From Clostridiales bacterium (GTDB lineage: Bacteria > Bacillota > Clostridia > Peptostreptococcales > Natronincolaceae), in the NCBI GenBank assembly GCA_012800145.1, contig JAAZJW010000163.1:1-11672 (forward strand): 11,672 nucleotides of DNA. The letters run 5' to 3'. The notes under the pieces were generated by a model. It saw only the letters and a program-made list of their open reading frames with translations, was not told where the DNA came from and ran no database searches. A program made the position numbers and the translations under genes. This document shows positions 4,737 to 11,568 of the stretch, in pieces. Positions within the stretch are counted from its first letter, which is position 1. Every line of letters starts with the position of its first letter.

Positions 4737-6632
4737 CTAATACAAAACCCTTTTATCTTCTATCCTTTTCGTAACCTTTTCCCTATCAAAGTATTCCAAC
4801 AGTGCAACGGCATATTTCCTGCTGGTGTTTAATATATCCCTGAGTTCTGATAAGGTGATACTGCCATTTTTATTAATATAGTCCGCTAATTTTGCTTTAG
4901 CATTTTCATAGGATTTGGTATGAAGCACAATATCCGGATTTAATCTAACCAGGGTGTCACCCAGCATAGAGTTAAAAACTTGTTCAACATCGTCCTTTTC
5001 AAATTTTATATCATTAACTATGTCCCCGAACTTCGGTGTTGAATATTGGTCCCGCAGATATATATGTTCCAACTGTTTCTTTATTTCCTTATGAATCGGA
5101 GAAAATACAACTTCAAAATCATACAAGGATATAAACTTGTCCTTGATCTTTACAATTTTGTTTTTCGCAAATATATCTATCAAGGTATCAATACTCTTGC
5201 TCTTGTTTTTAGGGAACAACCTGCTCCTGACTTCCTCCTTTAACATCCCTAATTTAAGGGGATTGGATTTATGATAGGATGCCAACAAATTTATTAATTG
5301 TTTCTTGACGTCTTCATAGTAATTCTTATGAATAACATTATCATTCCCCAGCACTATTACTTTATCTTCATTTGCTAAATCAGATACTATTGGTTTTATA
5401 TCATTCAATTGCTGTGCCGTTAATTTTGCTATAAAAAGCAGATCAGGGAACTCTTTACTATGAATATCAATTTGTTTTTCTACAATCTCCTCGGGGCCTC
5501 CTTTTTCTCTGGTAGCCAGGTCTTTTATTATATCTTCATCAAATCTGTTATGTTTTCTAGGATTTGCGTTGATAACTATTGCTCCTCCCAGGGTTTCCAT
5601 AGGTGAATAATATCTAACAATTAGATGGTCCTCTTTTTTTACGGCTGTGATTTCTTCCAGCCTGAATTGAACGTAGATACTCTCACCCGCTTTTCCTTCT
5701 TCTTCATTCAGTAAAGTAACCCTAGCAAGGACCTCTGTGGCCCCATGATATATCCTTACCCTATCACGATTTTTGATATTTCTTGGTATATCCTTTAGCA
5801 AGTTTAATTTTGCGTCTATCATCATTGTAGGTACCATTGAATTTGTTTGTGCTAATATTTGTCCTCTTTCAATGTCCTCCAGTTTTACATTAGCAAGATT
5901 AATAGCTACCCTCTGTCCCGCATATGCCGTATTCATAGATTGTCCATGTACCTGTATGTTTCTTATACGCACCTTTACCTGCTGTGGTAAAATTTCTAAT
6001 GTGTCTTCAACCGATATTTTACCCTCTGTTAGGGTTCCTGTTACCACTGTCCCAAATCCAACAATAGTAAATATTCTGTCTATAGGCATTCTGGCAGGTG
6101 CGTTGATGTCCCTGCTTTCTGCCTCTTCTGTTAATATATCTATTTTGTTGATTAATTCATCGATCCCCGTGCCTTCAACAGAATCTACTGCCACTATTTC
6201 GCCGTTTTCAAGAAAGGTGCCTTCTACTCTTTCCCTGATGTCTTCCTTGACCAACTCCAGCCATTCCTCATCAACCAGGGATGATTTTGTGACCACAATA
6301 ATGCCTTTTTTAATTTTAAGCAAAGATAAAATATCAAGATGCTCCTTTGTCTGGGGCATTACCCCTTCGTCGGCTGCAACAACCAACATGACAATGTCCA
6401 TTCCGCCGACACCCGTAAGCATATTTCTGATAAATCTCTCATGTCCGGGCACATCTATAATCCCTGCCCTTCTTCCACTGGGCAAATCAAAATACGTAAA
6501 TCCAAGCTGTATAGAAATGCCCCTCCTTTTTTCTTCACCCAATCTATCCGTTTCATGACCTGTCAATGCTCTTATCAACGTGGTTTTTCCATGATCTATA
6601 TGTCCTGCCGTTCCGATTATAACATTTTTCAT
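4737..6632 (-). CDS. selB: SelB, selenocysteine-specific elongation factor
   Basis: SelB is an EF-Tu-like GTPase that binds Sec-tRNA(Sec) and the SECIS hairpin and inserts selenocysteine at UGA. Length (631) is normal for Firmicutes. G1 is GTAGHIDHGKT (7-17), the GIS switch is at 38-40, and G3 is DVPGHE (60-65). Beta-barrel domains II and III follow (about 183-345), then a Lys/Asn-rich C-terminal half that fits the winged-helix repeats that bind mRNA. Two base-recognition motifs are unusual: G4 reads TKSS (115-118) where TKAD/NKxD is expected, and G5 reads VDS (149-151) where a Ser-first SS/SA is usual. The start has GGGAGGA about 10 nt upstream. It follows selA by 58 nt of 11-bp repeats and ends at a good terminator. 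Confidence 0.95.
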   Translation of the reverse strand: MKNVIIGTAGHIDHGKTTLIRALTGHETDRLGEEKRRGISIQLGFTYFDLPSGRRAGIIDVPGHERFIRNMLTGVGGMDIVMLVVAADEGVMPQTKEHLDILSLLKIKKGIIVVTKSSLVDEEWLELVKEDIRERVEGTFLENGEIVAVDSVEGTGIDELINKIDILTEEAESRDINAPARMPIDRIFTIVGFGTVVTGTLTEGKISVEDTLEILPQQVKVRIRNIQVHGQSMNTAYAGQRVAINLANVKLEDIERGQILAQTNSMVPTMMIDAKLNLLKDIPRNIKNRDRVRIYHGATEVLARVTLLNEEEGKAGESIYVQFRLEEITAVKKEDHLIVRYYSPMETLGGAIVINANPRKHNRFDEDIIKDLATREKGGPEEIVEKQIDIHSKEFPDLLFIAKLTAQQLNDIKPIVSDLANEDKVIVLGNDNVIHKNYYEDVKKQLINLLASYHKSNPLKLGMLKEEVRSRLFPKNKSKSIDTLIDIFAKNKIVKIKDKFISLYDFEVVFSPIHKEIKKQLEHIYLRDQYSTPKFGDIVNDIKFEKDDVEQVFNSMLGDTLVRLNPDIVLHTKSYENAKAKLADYINKNGSITLSELRDILNTSRKYAVALLEYFDREKVTKRIEDKRVLY

Positions 6633-6655
6633 TTATAGCGGTTCCTCCCTATTTT

Positions 6656-6710
6656 AACGATTGTTTGGCCATTGTTCAACTATTGTTAAGCTATTGTTTC
6701 CCTACCGTTT
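6656..6710 (-). repeat. 11-bp tandem repeat array, selA-selB junction
   Basis: Read on the minus strand, five 11-nt units follow one another: AAACGGTAGGG (6700-6710), AAACAATAGCT (6689-6699), TAACAATAGTT (6678-6688), GAACAATGGCC (6667-6677) and AAACAATCGTT (6656-6666). The array starts inside the last selA codons, contains its TAG stop, and ends just before the selB Shine-Dalgarno. Confidence 0.85.
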
Positions 6711-8100
6711 CGACTAATGCTTGTACTATCGTTTCATATTGTTTTTCTTTTACAGTACGTAAATCAATTATTACTCTGTCATCATTTACCCTAGTAAATA
6801 TAGGGGTACTATATTTCCTCAATCTGTCTTCCAATTGTGCTGAAGAAATGTTTTTAGCCTTAATGGTTATAACATAGGTCGGTAACTTCTCCAGGGGTAA
6901 TGCCCCACCCCCAACTTCTGAGTAATTCTCACCTATACTGACATCCAGATCCAATTTTTTTGATACAATCATACCATATAGCATTTTGGCCCTCGCGTTA
7001 ATAGAATCCAACGGTTCTGTTAACATTCTCAGAGTAGGTATGGACTTCATGGCTTTTTCCTCATCCAAATAGAGCCTTAAGGTTGCTTCTAACGCCACTA
7101 AGGTCAATTTATCAATCCTGAATGCCCTAGTTAGTTGATTCTTTTTCATTTTATCAATATAACGTTTTTTACCTACAATGATACCTGCTTGAGGCCCTCC
7201 TAATAACTTATCTCCACTAAAGGTAACTACATCAACACCGGCAGCAACACTTTCCTGTACAGTTGGTTCATACATTAAACCATATTTTCGTAGGTCTACC
7301 AAAACACCGCTGCCTATATCTTCAATCACAGGTATATTGTTCTTCTTGCCTAACTCCACCAAGTCCCCGAGGCCCACACTGTCTGCAAAACCTAATATTC
7401 TATAGTTACTGGTGTGTACCTTTAATAAGGCTGCCGTGTTTTCATTTATTGCACTTTCATAATCCCATAAATGGGTTTTATTGGTTGTTCCAACATCCAC
7501 AAGCCTTGTCCCACTTTGTTCCATCACATCGGGAACCCTAAAGGAACCTCCTATTTCTACTAATTCTCCCCTTGAAACGATCACTTCTCTGTCTTTGGCC
7601 ATTGTACTGAGCGCAAGCATAACTGCTGCCGCGTTGTTATTAACAACCAGAACGTCTTCTGCTTTAGTTATAAATTTTATAATTTCAATGACATGGCTAT
7701 AACGTATCCCCCTTTTTCCTGTTAAAACATCAATTTCTAAGGTGGAATACCCGCTAGCCACACTCCATACCCGCTCCCTGATTGTTTCACTCAAAAGTGC
7801 CCTACCCAGGTTAGTATGTAACACCGTACCCATGCCATTTATGACTTCCCTCAAATTCATTTCCATAAATTCATGACTGTTATCAACTACATTGAACACA
7901 ATTTCATCTATATCAATTTTAAATTTGTTCAAAATTTCCCCGTCCATGGATAAAATTTTTTTACGATATCTCTCCAAACTATTGCGTATTTCATTCACTA
8001 CCACATTACGGGGAACCTTTTCTAATAAATTTATAATTTTTTTATTATTCAGCAATTCATCTACCGAAGGTAGCTTGCTGAGTATTTTCCCTTTGTCCAT
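6691..8100 (-). CDS. selA: SelA, L-seryl-tRNA(Sec) selenium transferase
   Basis: SelA is a PLP enzyme, a large ring-shaped oligomer in bacteria, that converts Ser-tRNA(Sec) to Sec-tRNA(Sec) using selenophosphate from SelD. The 469-residue product has the N-terminal tRNA-binding helical region (LPSVDELL near the start), the conserved NGMGTVLHTNLGRA stretch (about 88-101), and the PLP-lysine motif SGDKLLGGPQAG, with Lys at about 298. I use ATG 8100, 11 nt after AAGGAG (8112-8117). The longer GTG start at 8112 overlaps that Shine-Dalgarno and is unlikely. Promoter-like and palindromic sequences lie between it and selD, and the last codons run into the 11-bp array shared with the selB leader. Confidence 0.96.
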   Translation of the reverse strand: MDKGKILSKLPSVDELLNNKKIINLLEKVPRNVVVNEIRNSLERYRKKILSMDGEILNKFKIDIDEIVFNVVDNSHEFMEMNLREVINGMGTVLHTNLGRALLSETIRERVWSVASGYSTLEIDVLTGKRGIRYSHVIEIIKFITKAEDVLVVNNNAAAVMLALSTMAKDREVIVSRGELVEIGGSFRVPDVMEQSGTRLVDVGTTNKTHLWDYESAINENTAALLKVHTSNYRILGFADSVGLGDLVELGKKNNIPVIEDIGSGVLVDLRKYGLMYEPTVQESVAAGVDVVTFSGDKLLGGPQAGIIVGKKRYIDKMKKNQLTRAFRIDKLTLVALEATLRLYLDEEKAMKSIPTLRMLTEPLDSINARAKMLYGMIVSKKLDLDVSIGENYSEVGGGALPLEKLPTYVITIKAKNISSAQLEDRLRKYSTPIFTRVNDDRVIIDLRTVKEKQYETIVQALVETVGKQ

Positions 8101-8135
8101 AACAAAACCCACTCCTTATTAACGATGGTTTTTAT

Positions 8136-8160
8136 GCGGTTCGACCGCGAACAATTGTTC
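8136..8160. promoter_or_regulatory. adjacent hairpin and GAAC-N4-GTTC palindrome upstream of selA
   Basis: GCGGT-TCG-ACCGC (8136-8148) is a perfect hairpin. It abuts the perfect 12-bp palindrome GAACAATTGTTC (8149-8160), and GTTCG/CGAAC across the join can pair as an alternative. The palindrome fits the GAAC-N4-GTTC core of Firmicutes LexA/DinR boxes and lies just downstream of the predicted selA transcription start. Which regulator, if any, binds is unknown. Confidence 0.45.
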
Positions 8161-8167
8161 AAATTAG

Positions 8168-8176
8168 ATTATACCA
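8168..8176 (-). promoter_or_regulatory. extended -10 promoter for selAB
   Basis: TGGTATAAT on the minus strand is a perfect TATAAT with an upstream TG, the extended -10 form that tolerates a weak -35; none is clear here. Transcription would start near 8161, about 60 nt before selA. Together with the terminator just upstream, it suggests selAB is not simply read through from selD. Confidence 0.55.
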
Positions 8177-8198
8177 TATTTCAAGACCATATAATTAG

Positions 8199-8227
8199 AA
8201 AAGGAGTATATAGTATACCCCCTTTTT
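8199..8227 (-). terminator. intrinsic terminator after selD
   Basis: On the minus strand AAAAAGGGGGTATA and TATACTCCTTTT form a hairpin (loop CTA) with a small internal mismatch loop, the descending arm ending in TTTT. It starts 9 nt after the selD stop. The stem is imperfect, so some read-through to selA is likely. Confidence 0.6.
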
Positions 8228-8236
8228 AACCGACGC

Positions 8237-9280
8237 TTATTTTTTAATATATATGGCTTCGTCACCTTTACTAATAACCCTGCCAACTACCGCAAGCTCA
8301 TTATCCGTATTGGTAGATAAATTTTTCAATGCTTTTTCTACATCATCCTCGCTTATTGCAACCAACAATCCCCCGGATGTTTGCGGGTCATAAAGCAAGT
8401 CTTCCATAACCTCTTCTACATTGTCCTCCACTTCAACATCATCTTCCACATAATTTTTGTTGGAATACATACCTGCAGGAATAATACCTTTACCTGCAAA
8501 CTCCTTAGCTCCTTCTATTATAGGTATCTTATCCGAATAAATTTCCAAGGACACCCCGCTGCCTTTCGCCATTTCATAAGCATGCCCAAGAAAACCGAAA
8601 CCTGTAACATCAGTACATGAGGAAATATCAAGGCCGTCCAGCGCTTCAAAGGCATATTTATTTAGTGTAGCCATGGTTTTCACCGCCATATCATACTGCT
8701 CTTTGGAAGCTATATCCGCCTTTATAGCTGTATTTAAAACTCCTAGACCCAGAGGTTTTGTGAGTATTAAATAATCACCAACCCTGGCCGTATTATTGGC
8801 CAGCACCTTTTCAGGATGAACGATCCCCGTAACAGAAAGGCCATACTTAGGCTCCTCATCTTTTACGCTATGACCGCCAACCAGAAGTGCTCCTGCTTCT
8901 ACTGCCTTATCTGCACCACCCTTTAATATTTGTTCAAGTACCTCAAGCTTCAGGCAGTCCGGGAAACAAACAATGTTCATAGCTACAAGCGGTCGCCCAC
9001 CCATTGCATATACATCACTTAAAGAATTCGCTGCCGCTATTTGACCAAATGTATATGGATCGTCTACAACCGGGGTAAAAAAATCCACAGTTTGAACAAG
9101 TGCTATTTCTTCATTAAGTTTATAAACAGCCGCATCATCAGAGGTATCCGAACCAACAATCAATCTTTCATCCTTCATTTTTGGCAAGTTGCACAGGACC
9201 TGTGCAAGGACATCGGGTCCAATTTTGGCGGCTCATCCAGAACTTTTAGTCATCTGTGTTAATCTTTTAGCTTCTGACAT
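8237..9280 (-). CDS. selD: SelD, selenide water dikinase, itself a selenocysteine protein (UGA at 9233-9235)
   Basis: SelD makes monoselenophosphate from selenide and ATP, the selenium donor for SelA. Taking the in-frame TGA at 9235-9233 as selenocysteine gives 347 residues, the usual length. The N terminus then reads TKSSG-U-AAKIGPDVL, with Sec at residue 16 and Lys at 19, aligned with the catalytic Cys17 and Lys20 of E. coli SelD. Downstream are the GSDTSDDAAV and QTVDFFTP nucleotide/metal-binding motifs, AANSLSDVYAMGG, and the C-terminal DPQTSGGLL. The start is ATG 9280, 6 nt after GGAGG; the ATG at 9283 is only 3 nt away. A gene call from the first non-interrupted frame (TTG 9187) would lose the active site and have no ribosome binding site. 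A SECIS-like hairpin follows the UGA. Upstream is the 11-bp array; downstream a terminator, then selAB. Confidence 0.95.
9189..9235 (-). promoter_or_regulatory. bacterial SECIS element for the selD UGA
   Basis: The UGA (9235-9233) is followed after 33 nt by the apical loop of a perfect hairpin, TTGCACAG-GTC-CTGTGCAA (9189-9207). It has 8 bp and a 3-nt loop beginning with G. Loop size, G at the loop start and UGA-loop distance agree with the general bacterial SECIS rules. The hairpin lies wholly in the coding sequence, as SelB-dependent bacterial recoding requires. A weaker GGAC-CCGAT-GTCC hairpin lies between. Confidence 0.85.
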
Positions 9281-9294
9281 CATCTTCCTCCTCT

Positions 9295-9371
9295 TTTAAA
9301 CCATCATTTAACTATCGCTAAACTATCGCTAAACTATCGTTAAACCATTGTTCAACTGTTGTTAATCGATG
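9295..9371 (-). repeat. 11-bp tandem repeat array, comEA-selD junction
   Basis: Seven consecutive 11-nt units on the minus strand: CATCGATTAAC, AACAGTTGAAC, AATGGTTTAAC, GATAGTTTAGC, GATAGTTTAGC, GATAGTTAAAT, GATGGTTTAAA. The first unit contains the stop codon of the ComEA-like gene, and the last ends at the AGAGGAGG ribosome binding site of selD. Two units are identical. Same family as the array at 6656-6710. Confidence 0.88.
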
Positions 9372-9985
9372 GTTATCCTGTCCTTTATTTCATCAAATTT
9401 CTTATCACCTATTCCGCTCACGTTTTTTAATTCCTCTATGGATTTAAAGCCCCCTTTTTCATTGCGATATTCTATTATTCTACCTGCCAATACGTCTCCT
9501 ATGCCGGACAATTCTTTCAGTTCCATTATATTTGCCCTATTAATGTTTATCAAATTTGTATTTTCAATAGTACCGGTGGGTATCAATAGATTTTCTCTAT
9601 AAGGAAATTCTATGTCTTTCTCATTTTTATTAGGTATATATATATATTCTTCATCTACTATTTTTTTGGCCAGATTTATGCATTTTTTGTCTGCGTCTTT
9701 TGATAACCCACCTGCCGCCTCGATAGCATTAAAAACCCTTGAGTCTTTATCTAATTCATATACCCCGGGATTCGCTATCTCCCCTTCTACGTGTACCATT
9801 ATTTTACCCGTATCAGGTTGTCCAATGGCATTATTTTCATTATTACTCTCAATTGTGCCCTTCTCTGTTTCGCCGCTCAATATATAAACTTTTTGCTGCT
9901 TTATATAATTTGAAATTGAAAATACGGAAACTATAATTAATACTATAACTATTAATACTATGTTTTGTTTATTTCTTGTCTCCAT
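9362..9985 (-). CDS. comEA: ComEA-like SLBB / helix-hairpin-helix protein
   Basis: ComEA proteins are membrane-anchored DNA receptors on the outer face of the cytoplasmic membrane and act in DNA uptake. The 207-residue product has one N-terminal membrane segment (about 9-25), a linker, an SLBB-like domain (about 62-118, with HVEGEIANPGVYEL), and a C-terminal tandem helix-hairpin-helix region (about 146-205, with INRANIMELKELSGIGDVLA then VSGIGDKKFDEI) that binds DNA backbone. No comEC or other competence gene is in view, so true transformation versus another DNA-binding role is open. The ATG at 9985 has a GGGGG 5 nt upstream. Its stop lies inside the 11-bp array leading to selD, so comEA and selD may be co-transcribed. 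Confidence 0.88.
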   Translation of the reverse strand: METRNKQNIVLIVIVLIIVSVFSISNYIKQQKVYILSGETEKGTIESNNENNAIGQPDTGKIMVHVEGEIANPGVYELDKDSRVFNAIEAAGGLSKDADKKCINLAKKIVDEEYIYIPNKNEKDIEFPYRENLLIPTGTIENTNLININRANIMELKELSGIGDVLAGRIIEYRNEKGGFKSIEELKNVSGIGDKKFDEIKDRITID

Positions 9986-10114
9986 GCCGACCCCCTGACC
10001 ATAGCTATATAAATTTTTTGTTAAATGTCCAGGCTGCTGATCTATAATGTATAATTCTTGTTATCATATTTCTACCTCTATAAAAATTTTCCTTTTTTTA
10101 ATAGCAATTTTACC

Positions 10115-10143
10115 TTAATTTTCTTTATAACTTCTGATATACT
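10115..10143 (+). promoter_or_regulatory. weak candidate promoter of the carboxypeptidase gene
   Basis: TATACT (10138-10143) with a poor -35 (TTAATT, 10115-10120) 17 nt upstream, about 45 nt before the start codon. The divergent spacer 9986-10187 (202 nt) is AT-rich and holds no gene. On the minus strand TTGCTA-N17-TTTATA is a comparably weak candidate for comEA. DacF homologues in Bacillus use a sporulation sigma factor, so a non-sigma-A promoter is possible here. Confidence 0.3.
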
Positions 10144-10187
10144 ATTTACATGATAAAATTTAATTTTAAAAGGAGTGGACAAGACCC

Positions 10188-11522
10188 ATGAAATATCGCT
10201 ATAGATATTTGTCTACTATGATTATAGTAGCCCTTATTGTCATATTCATACCATCTATTGTCCTTGCACAAGATGCTCTTGCCATCGAAGCGCCAAATGG
10301 AATACTTATAGACTATGAAACCGGAAAGGTTTTGTTTGATAAAAATGCTCATAAACGGAGCTATCCCGCCAGCACTACTAAAATCATGACTGCTGTTTTG
10401 GTATTGGAAAACGCTGACCTAAATGACAGAGTAACTATAGATTATGACCTTTATGTTGACGGTTCAAGTATGTTCCTCCTAAAGGGAGAATCCTTTACAG
10501 TTGAGGAACTCCTAAGGGCCCTATTGATAAAGTCTGCCAACGACTGCGCCGAGGCTCTGGCTATACATATATCCGGTTCTGTAGAAAAATTTGTTGGAAT
10601 GATGAATAAACGTGCTAAAGAACTTGGTGCGTTAAATACTAATTTTACAAATCCTCACGGATTACCGGATCCCGACCATGTTACTACAGCCTATGATTTA
10701 GCTATGATAGCAAAACATGCCATGACCTTCGATCTTTTTAGGGAAATTGTTTCAACTACCATGCTGAGCTTGAATGCTACGGAACAAACCCCGGAAACAA
10801 GAATATACAGAAATACAAATAAGTTTTTATGGGCCAAGGGCGGCGCAAATACAATGGTCTACAACAAACAATACACAGATTTTAAATACGATATTATCGA
10901 TGGAATTAAAACAGGTTATACAGGCCAAGCTAAACACTGTCTTGTAAGTACAGGGAGCAAAAATAATTACAGAGTAATTTCTGTAATATTGGGCGCAGAA
11001 AACGAAAGTATACTATACAGGGATTCCAGGACCTTAATAGACTATGGGCACAATAATTTTAAGTTAGTCCAATTATCCGATAAAAATTCCCCACAACTTT
11101 CTGTTGACATCAAAAATGGGAAAGATGCAAATGTGGATCTGTTTGCCAAGGTTGACAAGTTTGTGGTATTGCCCATCAACAAAGACACTGGCGATATTAT
11201 TGAAAACATTGCTGTAAACAAAAATATTAAAGCACCCATTAGCCGGGGACAGGTGCTGGGAAGGGTCTTTTATTTTTCAGACAATGAGCCCGTAGGTGAA
11301 GTTGATCTTATTGCTAAAAATGATGTTGAAAAAAAAGGCCTTTCACAAAGGCTGTTATATCCATTATTAAATCCCCCTAAGCCCCTAGTTATATGTATTT
11401 GTATATTTCTGCTGTGGCAAATATTTGTCGCATACCTTAGGATTAAAAAGAGACGTAGAAGAAAATTTGCATATAGAAAAGGAGCCACAACATATACTTT
11501 TAACAAGAACCTTTTTAAATAA
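10188..11522 (+). CDS. dacF: D-alanyl-D-alanine carboxypeptidase (DacF/PBP5-like, peptidase S11)
   Basis: This enzyme trims the terminal D-Ala from peptidoglycan stem peptides outside the membrane. The 444-residue product has a signal peptide ending near VLAQDA (about 27-30). The three active-site motifs are STTK (62-65, nucleophile Ser62), SAN (116-118) and KTG (241-243). A C-terminal PBP5-type beta domain (about 292-378) follows, then a hydrophobic segment (399-416) and a strongly basic tail (KKRRRRK). The C terminus is a true transmembrane helix rather than the amphipathic anchor of E. coli PBP5. AAAAGGAG lies about 12 nt before ATG 10188, slightly long but the only site. The symbol is by similarity: dacF and dacB cannot be told apart from this sequence alone. 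Confidence 0.93.
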   Translation: MKYRYRYLSTMIIVALIVIFIPSIVLAQDALAIEAPNGILIDYETGKVLFDKNAHKRSYPASTTKIMTAVLVLENADLNDRVTIDYDLYVDGSSMFLLKGESFTVEELLRALLIKSANDCAEALAIHISGSVEKFVGMMNKRAKELGALNTNFTNPHGLPDPDHVTTAYDLAMIAKHAMTFDLFREIVSTTMLSLNATEQTPETRIYRNTNKFLWAKGGANTMVYNKQYTDFKYDIIDGIKTGYTGQAKHCLVSTGSKNNYRVISVILGAENESILYRDSRTLIDYGHNNFKLVQLSDKNSPQLSVDIKNGKDANVDLFAKVDKFVVLPINKDTGDIIENIAVNKNIKAPISRGQVLGRVFYFSDNEPVGEVDLIAKNDVEKKGLSQRLLYPLLNPPKPLVICICIFLLWQIFVAYLRIKKRRRRKFAYRKGATTYTFNKNLFK

Positions 11523-11568
11523 GTATACATGCCATTTAGAAAAACACCAAGGCGGCTATTCAGACTGT

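Noticed and set aside
5773..6558. Open frame of 261 codons on the plus strand
   Set aside because: Fully antisense to the selB GTPase domain and explained by its codon pattern; no recognisable protein or Shine-Dalgarno.
8101..8112. GTG 8112 as the selA start
   Set aside because: The codon overlaps the AAGGAG Shine-Dalgarno; ATG 8100, 11 nt downstream of it, fits better and gives the usual N terminus.
9187..9187. TTG 9187 as the selD start
   Set aside because: It would remove the conserved Gly-rich Cys/Sec-Lys loop, has no ribosome binding site, and lies in the SECIS hairpin; the frame upstream is continuous apart from one UGA at the expected Sec position.
9233..9235. selD as a pseudogene with a nonsense mutation
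   Set aside because: The UGA is exactly at the catalytic position, it is UGA and not UAA/UAG, a SECIS-like hairpin follows at a correct distance, the sequence on both sides is intact, and selA and selB are adjacent.
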